Shown here in pieces: positions 20,635-29,300 of a DNA stretch of 52,623 nucleotides (position 1 is the first letter of the stretch; each line of letters begins with the position of its first letter). The stretch is from a virus. Below the pieces are notes generated by a model. The model searched no databases. It was not told the DNA's origin and saw only the letters and a program-made list of their open reading frames with translations. The DNA is taken from positions 1 to 52,623 of the IMG/VR virus record IMGVR_UViG_3300044730_000687, one strand, 5' to 3'. Both the position numbers and the translations under genes were made by a program.

Positions 20635-22521
20635 TCACAGGTTGATCGTCACGATTCCATCCGCGTCCGGTGCCGGCGTCGTGCTCGCCCCAATCAAGAT
20701 GGCCTGCGTGATGGTCCCGTTCTCCACAAGTTCCTTCACGCGCACCAACACGTTCCGCCGTCGCTCGTCATCCAACCGGCCGAACTCGTCCAGCACGACC
20801 AACTTGAACCGCGCCGTCCTGGCCAACGCAAGTCCAAATGCCGCCATCCCAATCAGTTCCTCCGTCCCGCTGAAGCTGCGCCACGGAATCCACGACCCCA
20901 TTGGCACGTTCCGACCTGCCTTCCGGTCCTGCTCCGACACGCACCGTCCAAGCTCTCCATCCCGGAACTCCAGCGGCGAGTTCAACAACCCATCCGTGAA
21001 GGCTCGCGACAACGCCAGCACCTTGCCGAACGCCTTCTCGCTCCACTTCCCAACCAGCCCCATCGGGATCTTGATGGACTGAGTCAGGCAATCCAACTCG
21101 CACCGCAACCGGATCAGCTTCCCTTCGCGTTCGTTCCGCCGGTTCAGCACGTCCTGATAGTTCTTCCACGCCGCACCGTTCACAGCCTCTCGGTCCAGTC
21201 GTTGCTGAATGGTCGGCAGTTCTTCCAGCGCCTTGTTGAGTTCGGCGATTCGCTCGTCCCGGTTGGCCATTGCGTTCCGGTCGCTCGCCGCGTGCTCCTC
21301 GATCAGCCGTTCCAACTCGACCTTCCGGGCCTGTTGTTTGGTTGCCAAGTCCACCGCCATCTCGCTTTCGGCCACGCGCATGTCGTACGCGCTTTCGATC
21401 TCGGCGAGGTCCTCGATCCGGTTGACGATTTCCTGCCGTTCCAACAGCACCTTTTCGAGTGCCGTCATGGCCTGTTCCAGCCGGTTCTCCGCGTTCTCAC
21501 GGGCCTTCAGCATGGAACCTTCCGACCCGCAACACGGGCAAATCGTGACGCCCGCCAGCTTGGCAAGTTCATCGTCAAACCTGTCCTTCGCGGCCTCGCA
21601 CAGCTTGGTTTGCATCGCGAGGTCCACGTCGCGATCCCGCATCTTGTCGAGTTCGTCCAGTTCCTTCGGCCGCACCACCGCCACCGGAGCGTTCGACTGG
21701 GCAAGGTCTTTCGTGAGGCTTTCGAGTTCGGCCTTGTACGCCGCCAGCTTTCCGGCCTCCGACCCTTCCGCCTGTTGGACGCGCAGCAACGAGGCGAGTT
21801 CACCACGCAACGCCACGAGTTCATCCCGGCGTTTCTGGATGCTCGTCACGTCAGCCGGTGGATTCGGTGCCTGGGCCGGCAACACGGTCCCGGCGAATTC
21901 CTGCGCGGCCTTCTTCTCGTCAGCCTTGCACGCCTTCAACCGTTCCTTCCATTCGCCCGTCAACCGTTCCAACGCCGCAACCTTGTCGTCCTGCTCCAAC
22001 GCGAACACCGCTTCATCCGTCAAGGCCCGCACCGTCTCGTCACGCACGTTCGCCGGGCTCGCCTCCACCTTCCAAAGCGCCTCCTGCAATTCGTTCGGGT
22101 CATGATCCAACCCACCAGCCGCACGGAACACAACCGCCGTCCGTTCCGCCGCCGTCAGCGCGAAGAACTGGCGCACGTCGAGAATCATCGGGTCCAGTTC
22201 GTACGGTCCCTGCGTCCGGTTCAACGTCTTGACGCTTCCCTTCGCATCCCGCGTCAACCGCGCAAAGCACCCATCAGGATCGGTCGATAGCGTTACCTTT
22301 GCCTCCACCTCGCCCGGCACCTGCGGGTTGCCCGCCAACGCATCCCACAACGCCTGTCCCGTTTTGCCGATGGCCGGCAGGTAACCGGCGAGCGCGAACC
22401 GTACCGCGTCCGCGATTGTGCTCTTGCCCGCGAAGTTCCTGCCCGTGATGAGCGTGACGGGGCCGAGTGCTCGGTTGATGTGCTGACCGCGAAAGTTCTT
22501 GGTTTCGATCTTGGTAATCAT
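20635..22521 (-). CDS. SbcC/Rad50-like SMC ATPase with zinc hook
   Basis: A 628-residue protein. Walker A GRNFAGKST (27-35); two coiled-coil arms (about 165-320 and 340-450) around a zinc-hook CPCC (328-331); ABC-signature-like SFSGTEELIG (549-558); Walker B KLVVLDEFGRLDD (D578, E579). This is the layout of SbcC/Rad50 and T4 gp46: an ATP-controlled DNA clamp that works with an SbcD/Mre11/gp47 nuclease in end resection. No such nuclease is recognisable in the genome, so it may use a host partner or a novel one. The arms are short compared with cellular SbcC. Confidence 0.93.
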   Translation of the reverse strand: MITKIETKNFRGQHINRALGPVTLITGRNFAGKSTIADAVRFALAGYLPAIGKTGQALWDALAGNPQVPGEVEAKVTLSTDPDGCFARLTRDAKGSVKTLNRTQGPYELDPMILDVRQFFALTAAERTAVVFRAAGGLDHDPNELQEALWKVEASPANVRDETVRALTDEAVFALEQDDKVAALERLTGEWKERLKACKADEKKAAQEFAGTVLPAQAPNPPADVTSIQKRRDELVALRGELASLLRVQQAEGSEAGKLAAYKAELESLTKDLAQSNAPVAVVRPKELDELDKMRDRDVDLAMQTKLCEAAKDRFDDELAKLAGVTICPCCGSEGSMLKARENAENRLEQAMTALEKVLLERQEIVNRIEDLAEIESAYDMRVAESEMAVDLATKQQARKVELERLIEEHAASDRNAMANRDERIAELNKALEELPTIQQRLDREAVNGAAWKNYQDVLNRRNEREGKLIRLRCELDCLTQSIKIPMGLVGKWSEKAFGKVLALSRAFTDGLLNSPLEFRDGELGRCVSEQDRKAGRNVPMGSWIPWRSFSGTEELIGMAAFGLALARTARFKLVVLDEFGRLDDERRRNVLVRVKELVENGTITQAILIGASTTPAPDADGIVTINL

Positions 22522-22554
22522 TTCGTGTTCGTTTCGATGTTTCGGTTTCGATCC

Positions 22555-23364
22555 TCAGAACTGCGGCAGGTTCGGCGGGTCCACGTTTGGCACCGATAGC
22601 ATCGTTCCATCCCGCGTCATCTGAATGAAAAACGTGGTGGCGAGTTCCTGAATTCCAGTTGCCGGGATCTCCACACCCATCAGCCGTCCGTCTTCCTGCA
22701 CCTTGCCCGCGACCGAAATGCACCGGAGGTAGGCGCGACGATACTTGTTCAAAACGTGATCGGCCTTCGACCACGCGGCTTTCGCGTCCTGCGCGACGGG
22801 AGGGGCGACGGGAGGCGCGGTTACTTGGGGAGACGGTGCCGTTGGGGCGAGTTCCTCGGGAGCCGGCAGATAATCCGAATCGCTTGGCGGCGGTTCAACG
22901 TACGGCTCGGGCGCCGGTGCCGTCACTGCCGGCCGTGTCGGGCTTGCCGTCGGGGCCATCGCCGGCCGTGTTGCGTTCGCGTGCACCGGAGCCTGCGCCA
23001 TTCCGGCCGGGGCCTGAAACGTTACCTCGCACGATTCCTGCACCGTGAGAATCATGTGCGTCTTGCCCTGGTAGCTGTCCATTTCGGTCTTGAGACCGAT
23101 CCGTCCGCCACCCCGTTTCCCTTCCGCCGACACGATGTAGAGCCGGTGGCCGATGCACTTGACCTTATCGAACTCCGGTCGCCGCCACATCTTCACCTTC
23201 AGTTTGCTCCCGTCGTCGCCCGAGAGCATGAGGTTCTGAATTGCCCACGCCTTCTTGCCTTCACCGCCAGTGATGCGGTCGTAAACCGCCGTCACGATCC
23301 CGTTCACCGCCTCGACGGGGCCGGGTTCTGAGTCCAACAACTGACTGATTGTGCTGACGATCAT
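22555..23364 (-). CDS. OB-fold-like protein with Pro/Ala linker (ssDNA-binding candidate)
   Basis: A 269-residue protein. Residues 1-115 (VEAVNGIVTAVYDRITGGEG, KKAWAIQNLMLSGDD, LKVKMWRRPEF, GHRLYIVSAEG) follow an OB-fold pattern with Trp and basic residues on the strands. Residues about 120-195 are a Pro/Ala-rich linker. The C-terminal 70 residues (AWSKADHVLNKYRRAYLRCI) form a helical domain, perhaps for oligomerisation. Its position just upstream of the SbcC-like ATPase fits a single-strand-binding partner in recombination. The start at 23364 follows AAAAGGAACCAAA. Confidence 0.65.
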   Translation of the reverse strand: MIVSTISQLLDSEPGPVEAVNGIVTAVYDRITGGEGKKAWAIQNLMLSGDDGSKLKVKMWRRPEFDKVKCIGHRLYIVSAEGKRGGGRIGLKTEMDSYQGKTHMILTVQESCEVTFQAPAGMAQAPVHANATRPAMAPTASPTRPAVTAPAPEPYVEPPPSDSDYLPAPEELAPTAPSPQVTAPPVAPPVAQDAKAAWSKADHVLNKYRRAYLRCISVAGKVQEDGRLMGVEIPATGIQELATTFFIQMTRDGTMLSVPNVDPPNLPQF

Positions 23365-23387
23365 TTTGGTTCCTTTTGGTTTTTCGA

Positions 23388-23585
23388 TCAGTGATTCACC
23401 GCAACGAGACGGTAGTCCAGTTTTCCGAGACGCGAGTTCTTCCGGATTCCTCGCACCCAACGCGCCGCGTGCGCAATGTCAATGTGCCCCATGGTTCCGG
23501 TGTGGCGAAGTCCTTTGAGCGTTCCAGCCACAAACTCGCGAGTGATGGTAAGCGTTACGCTGTATGGAGACTTGAAGTGTTTCAT
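23388..23585 (-). CDS. Small early protein, 65 residues
   Basis: Starts MKHFKSPYSVTLTITREFVA after GTCGAAAGGAAACAGGAAC and promoter P(23.6). A short beta segment precedes a basic helix (HAARWVRGIRKNSR). The pattern TREFVAGTLKGLRH...M.H is seen in small phage proteins of unknown function. Confidence 0.72.
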   Translation of the reverse strand: MKHFKSPYSVTLTITREFVAGTLKGLRHTGTMGHIDIAHAARWVRGIRKNSRLGKLDYRLVAVNH

Positions 23586-23610
23586 GTTCCTGTTTCCTTT
23601 CGACGCGCTC

Positions 23611-23639
23611 AACATGCGCGAATCAGTTTCACGTTGCAA
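23611..23639 (-). promoter_or_regulatory. Early promoter P(23.6)
   Basis: Minus strand: an A-tract (GGAAAAAGCAC), TTGCAA (23634-23639), a 17-bp spacer and CATGTT (23611-23616), then GCGTCGAAAGGAAAC. It overlaps the last codons of the upstream gene. Confidence 0.6.
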
Positions 23640-23802
23640 GTGCTTTTTCCAAGTTTCGCACATGTTCGTTCGCCTGCGCCACAGTCGCCGGACACTCCAC
23701 ACCGTGCCGCCAGCTCGCCTCAATCGCGTCCAGCAACACCCCGGCCCACTGGTCCCCCACCACGTCCAACAGAATCAAGAGCGTGAAGTCCGCGATGCTC
23801 AT
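23629..23802 (-). CDS. 57-residue helical protein
   Basis: MSIADFTLLILLDVVGDQWA, then VLLDAIEASWRHGVE, ending NLEKALAT; probably two helices. It is coupled by ATGA to the upstream gene (23799-23802). The function is unknown. Confidence 0.7.
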   Translation of the reverse strand: MSIADFTLLILLDVVGDQWAGVLLDAIEASWRHGVECPATVAQANEHVRNLEKALAT

Positions 23803-24026
23803 GGGTCGTTTTCCGGTTTGGTTCCGTTTCGATGCGCCAGAACTTGGTCGATCCTGTGCGCCAACTCGCGCAAATGATCCCGGACCTGCCGCTTGTCCAG
23901 GCTCGATTCCTGCCCCGCGAACCCGCTCATGCGCTCGATCAGATGCCACATTCGTTTCTCGCGCCAAATCCATTCCGGCTCGGGGCCAAGCGGAGGCTTG
24001 GGAATTGTTCCTTGAATGATGCTCAT
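23799..24026 (-). CDS. Hypothetical protein, 75 residues
   Basis: Starts MSIIQGTIPKPPLGPEPEWI at an ATG overlapping the upstream stop (ATGA at 24023-24026). A Trp-rich segment (WIWREKRMWHLIERMSGF) is followed by a basic helix. The function is unknown. Confidence 0.72.
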   Translation of the reverse strand: MSIIQGTIPKPPLGPEPEWIWREKRMWHLIERMSGFAGQESSLDKRQVRDHLRELAHRIDQVLAHRNGTKPENDP

Positions 24027-24247
24027 GATGCGTGAATTTCGTTGCACCCGGATCGCACCGCGTAGAACACGTCCGCCAGCATCCTGCGCTGAGTGTTCGT
24101 TCCTTGGATTGTGTTCACGTTCCATTCCCTCTTGAGCCATTCGTAAGCCATGCTGTTGCTCACGGGCGGTTTGTCCTGGCAAGCGAACTCCACCATCTTG
24201 GCGCACGCCTCGCGCCACGTCGCCGGGTCTTTCAGGTTTCGTTGCAC
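24023..24247 (-). CDS. Hypothetical protein, 74 residues
   Basis: A GTG start with AAGGAACC upstream. The body is helical (DPATWREACAKMVEFACQDK, SNSMAYEWLKREWNVNTIQG), ending VRSGCNEIHAS. It is coupled to the next gene by ATGA. No family is recognised. Confidence 0.72.
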   Translation of the reverse strand: MQRNLKDPATWREACAKMVEFACQDKPPVSNSMAYEWLKREWNVNTIQGTNTQRRMLADVFYAVRSGCNEIHAS

Positions 24248-24284
24248 GGTTCCTTGGTTTCCTTGGTTATTTCGGTTTCGTCGC

Positions 24285-24392
24285 CTACAGGCTGAACAAA
24301 GCGATCAGCCCCAGCCAAATCAGAACCAACACGGCCCCAGCACTCAGCATCATGCCAAGGCCGTACAAGAGTTCGTTGAGCAACCGCTTCAC
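24285..24392 (-). CDS. 35-residue single-pass membrane protein
   Basis: A GTG start in a GTGA overlap with the gene before it. The product is MKRLLNELLYGLGMM followed by an uninterrupted hydrophobic helix (AVLVLIWLGLIALFSL). This is the size and layout of small phage membrane proteins that modulate host envelope proteins; no homologue is claimed. Confidence 0.7.
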   Translation of the reverse strand: MKRLLNELLYGLGMMLSAGAVLVLIWLGLIALFSL

Positions 24393-24616
24393 GAAAGCAC
24401 CTCCGCCATCGCGTCCGCGTGGTAAGGGTGCGTCGGAACCGTCTCGCACCAGATGAGGCTAGGATCCTGCTGGATCACTTCGTACGCCTCGCCGTAGGTG
24501 ATGCTTTCCTTCGCTCCTTCGACCGGGTCCGCGTACTTGCGCATGACCGAGTCCGTTCCGATTTCGTAGGCGTACGTGAGGGCCGCGCTACCGTGGAGTC
24601 TTGTGCTGTTGCTCAT
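24389..24616 (-). CDS. Small early protein, 75 residues
   Basis: Starts MSNSTRLHGSAALTYAYEIG behind CGAAAGGAAACCAA and promoter P(24.6). The ending THPYHADAMAEVLS and the EAYEVIQQDPSLIW segment look like a compact helical protein of the kind common in phage early regions. It is coupled to the 35-residue membrane protein by GTGA. Confidence 0.75.
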   Translation of the reverse strand: MSNSTRLHGSAALTYAYEIGTDSVMRKYADPVEGAKESITYGEAYEVIQQDPSLIWCETVPTHPYHADAMAEVLS

Positions 24617-24638
24617 TTGGTTTCCTTTCGACATGCGA

Positions 24639-24667
24639 ACCGTAGTGCATGGCTCGCGTTGCGTCAA
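24639..24667 (-). promoter_or_regulatory. Early promoter P(24.6)
   Basis: Minus strand: AAAATCAG then TTGACG (24662-24667), a 17-bp spacer and TACGGT (24639-24644), then GCATGTCGAAAGGAAACC. This is the best-matching copy of the promoter family and stands at the boundary between the tail operon and the early region. Confidence 0.7.
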
Positions 24668-24894
24668 CTGATTTTCGGATGCGTTGCATTGTTCGCCGAA
24701 GCCCTTCCGGTCCGCTCGTAGTAGTCCCACATCGGCGGGTCCATGTCGGGCTTCGTCGCCTCCCATGAGTCCTGCGCCTGTTGCCACGCTCGCATCGTGG
24801 TCATCCTGACGTCCGGCCCGTTATCGCCTCCAACCGTTTTCAGCACGTCGCCCGATCCGCTCACCACCAGCCCAACGAATCTCGGTGTATCCAT
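24664..24894 (-). CDS. Hypothetical protein, 76 residues
   Basis: Starts MDTPRFVGLVVSGSGDVLKT, with a C-terminal WDYYERTGRASANN. It is compact and acidic, and lies 9 bases after the upstream gene. It is the last gene before the early promoter at 24639. The function is unknown. Confidence 0.68.
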   Translation of the reverse strand: MDTPRFVGLVVSGSGDVLKTVGGDNGPDVRMTTMRAWQQAQDSWEATKPDMDPPMWDYYERTGRASANNATHPKIS

Positions 24895-24903
24895 GCGCCC
24901 GGT

Positions 24904-25140
24904 CTACCACGCGCCAGCAGGACACGCAACCCGTCGCCTCCACGGTTCGCGCCTCGCCGGACTTCGCCAACACCCTGCCGCCGGATGAATGCACCTATCC
25001 CCAGTCCCCATCCATTCGCACGCCCTGCAAATCCGCTCCCACGACACCGGATCTCGCTCGCGACGCACGCCAGACCCCACCACGGCTCGGGAATCCTGCT
25101 TCTGCACAAGCCTTGCGGTCACGCGGAACGTCAGGCTCAT
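24904..25140 (-). CDS. Small Cys/Arg-rich protein coupled to the 1188-residue tail gene
   Basis: A 78-residue protein starting MSLTFRVTARLVQKQDSRAV at an ATG overlapping the tail-gene stop (ATGA at 25137-25140). Cysteines in CRACEWMGTGDRC and near the C-terminus (VACPAG) may bind metal. It resembles the small Cys-rich proteins that end phage tail operons, sometimes tail-tip iron- or zinc-binding parts, but this is inference. Confidence 0.65.
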   Translation of the reverse strand: MSLTFRVTARLVQKQDSRAVVGSGVRRERDPVSWERICRACEWMGTGDRCIHPAAGCWRSPARREPWRRRVACPAGAW

Positions 25141-28100
25141 ACCAGCTCGATCTTGATGCTGGATGTTGCGGTGGCCAGCAACGTAATGCTCCACCTGTAC
25201 TCCGGGCCGGCAGTGCAACCGTTGGATGAATAGAACAAGTTTGAGTAACTATCGATTGCTGGTGCCGTAAAGCTGCTTCCTGCAATATCGCAAACTGTTT
25301 CTTCAAGCAGGTAGATTGGTGGAAACGTTAACCAATGACTTCCATCGATGGGCCATTTCTGCCCTGCACAATCCTCGGCAAGTCCGAAGTCGTCCGTTGG
25401 AACTCTTGCGATGATGCCGTGTCTTTTGATGATGCTTGTTAGAACTCGTGGATCTGATTCGAATTGATCTCTCCACGACTCTGGAATTGCGTTCACCAAG
25501 TCGTCGTCCATTGGTGCAAACCTGAACTTCACGGCATCTCGGCTTGTCGTCAAAATCCAATCCGATCCGTCGCACGTACCGTTTAGTAGTGCTGAGCTGA
25601 TTATTTCGTGCCCTCCACCTGCCGGCTCCCACGTCGCCGCGTCCAGAACCGGTTGCGGGATCGGGAACGCTGCATGTTCGTACCAAACTTCGCCCGGAGT
25701 TCCGCATGTCACGGGAGTTCCGTCCCCCGCCAGTGCCGTGATGCTTTCGTCGATGTCCGCCGTCGCGACCGCTTTCTCCGCGTTGCACGGAATCATCACG
25801 CGCACCGTATCGAGCGCATTGATCCCGTTCGCAAACTGATTGAACACGTATGCCATGGCTTCCGTGTTGGGCAATGGTCCGTGCCCCTCGCGGTTGTCCT
25901 GTGTGTCGGTCCAGACAAACGTGTTGAGCCAACGATTTCCAATGGCCTTCAGGCAGAACGATTGCCAAGTGAAGTCGAACAACGAGATTGTGCCTTCCTC
26001 GCACGCATAGTCCTTGGTTGTCTCGCCGTCCACGTAGCCCTCGCACATCGCCCGCAGGTAAAGCTCCATCTGGGCAAATGGATCGTGGTCGAAGTAGCTC
26101 TTGGCCGGACTTGTCGGTGTGTATCGGCCGTCTTGGTACGGTTCAGGAATCAGCTTGGTCAGTCGGAAAGTCGGATAGCACGTTGACCATGGAGCGTCAG
26201 TCAATGTCTCAAGACTTCCGTTGCTCGATTGATCGCCGATCTTGAACACCGGCACCTCTCCGGTTGACTGATACAGAATGTACTCGCGCAGTCCGTTCTC
26301 GATTGATCTGTACGGTTCGGCCTGCAATGCCGCCACGTCCCATCCGGTGCAATCCTCGTCAATCGTCGCGTCCGCCTCGTCGCAATGGTGCAGCCTGCTT
26401 TTCAGCGTCACCTTCAGGATCTCGTCATTGCCTGTGCCTTGCTCCCACTCGACCGATTCAATCTCTAGATCCGGTTCATAGATTCGGCATGACTTGTAAA
26501 AATTCGCCCTGTCCTCGATGCAAACCGTGTCCAGCGGATCGCACGTAATGCCGTTGGCGTTGAGGAACCCAAAGAAAGCCGATCCTCCCAGGTCCGCGTA
26601 GTTGTATCCCGAAGGACTCTCCGGATACCGGACCCTTCCGCTGGCAGTCTGGCCGAACGCGAAGTGTTTCCTGAGTGACGCATCCCCTCCGACGTCCAAT
26701 GCGTCAACGTGGCATCTGTTCTGGATCGGGAAGTAGTCTGCCACGACGGACGGTTTCCAGATTGAGTTTTCATCGTTTCGGAACGGTTTGAACTCGACGC
26801 CAAGAAGCCAGCGATTCGAGACGCCTCCGTAAGGTGCCGTCAGCCTGATCCCATCCGCCTCCCACGCTTCCCCGCTGTATTCGGTCGCACCCAACACCCC
26901 AAGGAACCGTTGACCGTTCGCGTACGTGGCCCCGTTGTAGACCGCGCCTGCCGCCGTCCTGCATTCGTACCAGACGCCCGGCAGGATGTCGCCCGACACG
27001 ATCCGGTCCACGGCAGGACCGATCCCGTCCCACGCATCCGGAGCCGCACCCGCAATCCCCGTCACGCGACGGCGGAACCACAGGATGCTCTTGCCGTCCT
27101 GCACCGCGTAGGCGTTCGGCGTCCAGAACTCTTGTCGTCGAATCAACCGCACGCACTTGGAGAACCTCCTGGCCGCGTCCCATATCGCGCTTCGGTTCAC
27201 GGCCGAATACTTCGGTTCGATGTCGCCCTTACCATTGATGTTCCAAAGACATCCCGTGTTGAAGTAGCCGTCCCCGATTTCCTTCGCGGCAGTCTCGTTT
27301 ATCCCGACGCCGTCCGGGGTTCCGGTGCTGGCCGATGCGACGCGCAGAAACACCGAGTAATCGTGGACGCTTGGCCTGTACCTCATCAGCTCAAGAAACT
27401 CGATATTGAGCAGTCCGTTTGCCCCTTCAAACACCAACGCGCTCGTCAGTCGGCAGTGAAGCCCTACCGGCGTAAAGTCCTCGGTTTCGATCCAGACGAC
27501 CGTATCCCCATCGCCTGCCGGTATCGTGATGGTCCGCCACGATTCGTTCTCGGTTCCGTGCTGCAACTCGATTGTCGCTGTGTTGAGCACTCGCACCCAT
27601 TGCACGCGATACCCAGCCAACACCGTCCCGCTTGCCCACGACTTCGTCAGCCCTCCGATGTTCCATGGAAGGTCCTGCCCGCTCACCGTGTTCTTCGTGG
27701 TCTCGACAAAAGGATAAGTCGCCGACACAAGCCCGCCCGTTTCGGTCCCGGCGGCCGGTGCGAGCCGATACTGCGTCGTGCAAAACCGATGGAAGTCGAA
27801 CGCATGACCAAGATGGTAATTCCGTTCCGCTCGTTGCCCCGTGCTACCTCGATACTCCCGCGCAAACGTGTTGAGCATTCGCGAAATCCCTTCCGCGTCC
27901 TGCTTCATCAGTCGCGTCTCGCCCGTGTACGGTCCTTCGACCCAATCCTGTGTGTTCAGAATGTCAATCGTCCCATCGTTCAGCACGACGTAATAGGCCC
28001 ACGGCAACGACACGATTGCCGCCACGTCGGTCGCGTTCTCACTGCAACTTCCGGAATAGGTCGTGGTGCTTCCGTCCGCCAGTGACGTGAACTTGAATAG

Positions 28101-28703
28101 GTAGTTTGCTTCCGCTGCATCCGCACAGTCTGACCCAAGCTCCGGAGTCGGCGCATACCCTCCGTAGCTGTTGCCATGCGGACTCGTGCGCGAGTTCCTT
28201 ATTCGCCAGTGCGCCCTGGCGGCGTTGAACGATGGCGACGCCATCCCGCCAGTGTCCGGGTCCCACGCGCCACGCTGTTGCTTCGCCAACTCCCACGCAT
28301 CGCCTGCCGTCGGTTCCGTCACGCTCCAAGGGAACTCCGCCAACCTCGTCGCTTCATCGTCCAGTCCATACGCCTCGGCCCCGAACACGAACGCATTCAT
28401 CACGCTCGCAAGGTTCGCCCCTTCCGCTTCCCCTGGTCCAGCTAATGGCCATTCGTACTCGGTTGGATCGACGTGCTGGTACACCTCGAAGAACTCGCCC
28501 ATGGACGGGAATGCTGTGCCTGCCTCGTCGCTGTTCCGCACCTGCCGAAACAGCGCGAACCAATAGAAGAAGACTCGCCACGGGCCATCGCCTAGCCCAC
28601 TGACGAGTCTATCGTTGAACGCCGACGCAAGCTTTGCGAACTGCTCGGCCGTTATCGGGTCGCCAGTCTCAACGGTCGGTGCCCGCGTGAAAGTGACGGA
28701 CAT
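25137..28703 (-). CDS. Large tail protein (tail tip/central fibre candidate), 1188 residues
   Basis: The largest protein of the tail module. The start SVTFTRAPTVETGDPITAEQ and the following aromatic-rich domain (GPWRVFFYWFALFRQVRN) lead into a long beta-rich body with many Trp and Gly residues (about 380-450 looks like a lectin-type jelly roll: ATIELQHGTENESWRTITIP). It lies downstream of the tape measure and three small structural genes, the position of tail-tip or host-contact proteins in siphoviruses. No enzymatic motif is seen and I recognise no named family. Confidence 0.75.
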   Translation of the reverse strand: MSVTFTRAPTVETGDPITAEQFAKLASAFNDRLVSGLGDGPWRVFFYWFALFRQVRNSDEAGTAFPSMGEFFEVYQHVDPTEYEWPLAGPGEAEGANLASVMNAFVFGAEAYGLDDEATRLAEFPWSVTEPTAGDAWELAKQQRGAWDPDTGGMASPSFNAARAHWRIRNSRTSPHGNSYGGYAPTPELGSDCADAAEANYLFKFTSLADGSTTTYSGSCSENATDVAAIVSLPWAYYVVLNDGTIDILNTQDWVEGPYTGETRLMKQDAEGISRMLNTFAREYRGSTGQRAERNYHLGHAFDFHRFCTTQYRLAPAAGTETGGLVSATYPFVETTKNTVSGQDLPWNIGGLTKSWASGTVLAGYRVQWVRVLNTATIELQHGTENESWRTITIPAGDGDTVVWIETEDFTPVGLHCRLTSALVFEGANGLLNIEFLELMRYRPSVHDYSVFLRVASASTGTPDGVGINETAAKEIGDGYFNTGCLWNINGKGDIEPKYSAVNRSAIWDAARRFSKCVRLIRRQEFWTPNAYAVQDGKSILWFRRRVTGIAGAAPDAWDGIGPAVDRIVSGDILPGVWYECRTAAGAVYNGATYANGQRFLGVLGATEYSGEAWEADGIRLTAPYGGVSNRWLLGVEFKPFRNDENSIWKPSVVADYFPIQNRCHVDALDVGGDASLRKHFAFGQTASGRVRYPESPSGYNYADLGGSAFFGFLNANGITCDPLDTVCIEDRANFYKSCRIYEPDLEIESVEWEQGTGNDEILKVTLKSRLHHCDEADATIDEDCTGWDVAALQAEPYRSIENGLREYILYQSTGEVPVFKIGDQSSNGSLETLTDAPWSTCYPTFRLTKLIPEPYQDGRYTPTSPAKSYFDHDPFAQMELYLRAMCEGYVDGETTKDYACEEGTISLFDFTWQSFCLKAIGNRWLNTFVWTDTQDNREGHGPLPNTEAMAYVFNQFANGINALDTVRVMIPCNAEKAVATADIDESITALAGDGTPVTCGTPGEVWYEHAAFPIPQPVLDAATWEPAGGGHEIISSALLNGTCDGSDWILTTSRDAVKFRFAPMDDDLVNAIPESWRDQFESDPRVLTSIIKRHGIIARVPTDDFGLAEDCAGQKWPIDGSHWLTFPPIYLLEETVCDIAGSSFTAPAIDSYSNLFYSSNGCTAGPEYRWSITLLATATSSIKIELV

Positions 28704-28706
28704 GCC

Positions 28707-29078
28707 TCACACCTGCGAAATCCAGAATTGAACCGCGACGGCTGCCGTATTCGCCCTTCCGTACAGACTTGCCGAAGGAACGCCGGCAAGCTGGCAGAAC
28801 TCCCCGGCCGCAAGCTTCGACAGCAAATGCGAGTTTCCGCTGTCCTTGAAAATCTCCACGTAGTTCGTCGAGTCCAAGTTCTTGATCGTGATGTGGACGT
28901 CGCCAGTGATGTCGGTCGTGTTGAAGCTCAACGCCTCGTTCGACGTTCCGATTGCTTGGGTCGTGGTCCCCATGTACGTGCCGGCCATGTCGCTGGTCTT
29001 GGACAGTGTTCCGGTGCTGATTGCGGCTCCGCCTTTCGATACAGTGAACGCCGCTGACCGTGTGAATTCGTTTGCCAT
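28707..29078 (-). CDS. Structural protein candidate, 123 residues
   Basis: Begins MANEFTRSAAFTVSKGGAAI and is all-beta in appearance (DVHITIKNLDSTNYVEIFKD; LAAGEFCQLAGVPSASLYGR). The pattern matches small phage virion proteins that decorate tails or capsids. It lies four bases from the 1188-residue gene. Confidence 0.72.
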   Translation of the reverse strand: MANEFTRSAAFTVSKGGAAISTGTLSKTSDMAGTYMGTTTQAIGTSNEALSFNTTDITGDVHITIKNLDSTNYVEIFKDSGNSHLLSKLAAGEFCQLAGVPSASLYGRANTAAVAVQFWISQV

Positions 29079-29096
29079 ATTGTGCCTTGATCGTTG

Positions 29097-29297
29097 TTAG
29101 CCCCACCTTGGAATCGTGCTGCTCGCACTCGTTGCCGGTTGCTGTTTCGTGTTACGCAACGCCCTTACCACCGTTCCGCGTGTCGTCGTGTCGGTCAGTG
29201 TCGTTGACGTTCGAGCTACCGTCGTCCGCATTCCGACGGCCTGTTGCAACTCGCGAATCGCTCGCGGAAACTTTCCGGTGCCTTTGATGTCTTCCAT
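29097..29297 (-). CDS. Small tail-module protein, 66 residues
   Basis: MEDIKGTGKFPRAIRELQQA is a basic helix; the rest is Thr/Ser-rich and probably disordered (TSTTLTDTTTRGT). It is three bases from the upstream stop. The function is unknown. Confidence 0.65.
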   Translation of the reverse strand: MEDIKGTGKFPRAIRELQQAVGMRTTVARTSTTLTDTTTRGTVVRALRNTKQQPATSASSTIPRWG

Positions 29298-29300
29298 AGA

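Noticed and set aside
20587-22290. Plus-strand open frame of 567 codons
   Set aside because: It is antisense to the SbcC-like ATPase, whose motifs are unmistakable; GC-rich codon structure opens the opposite strand.
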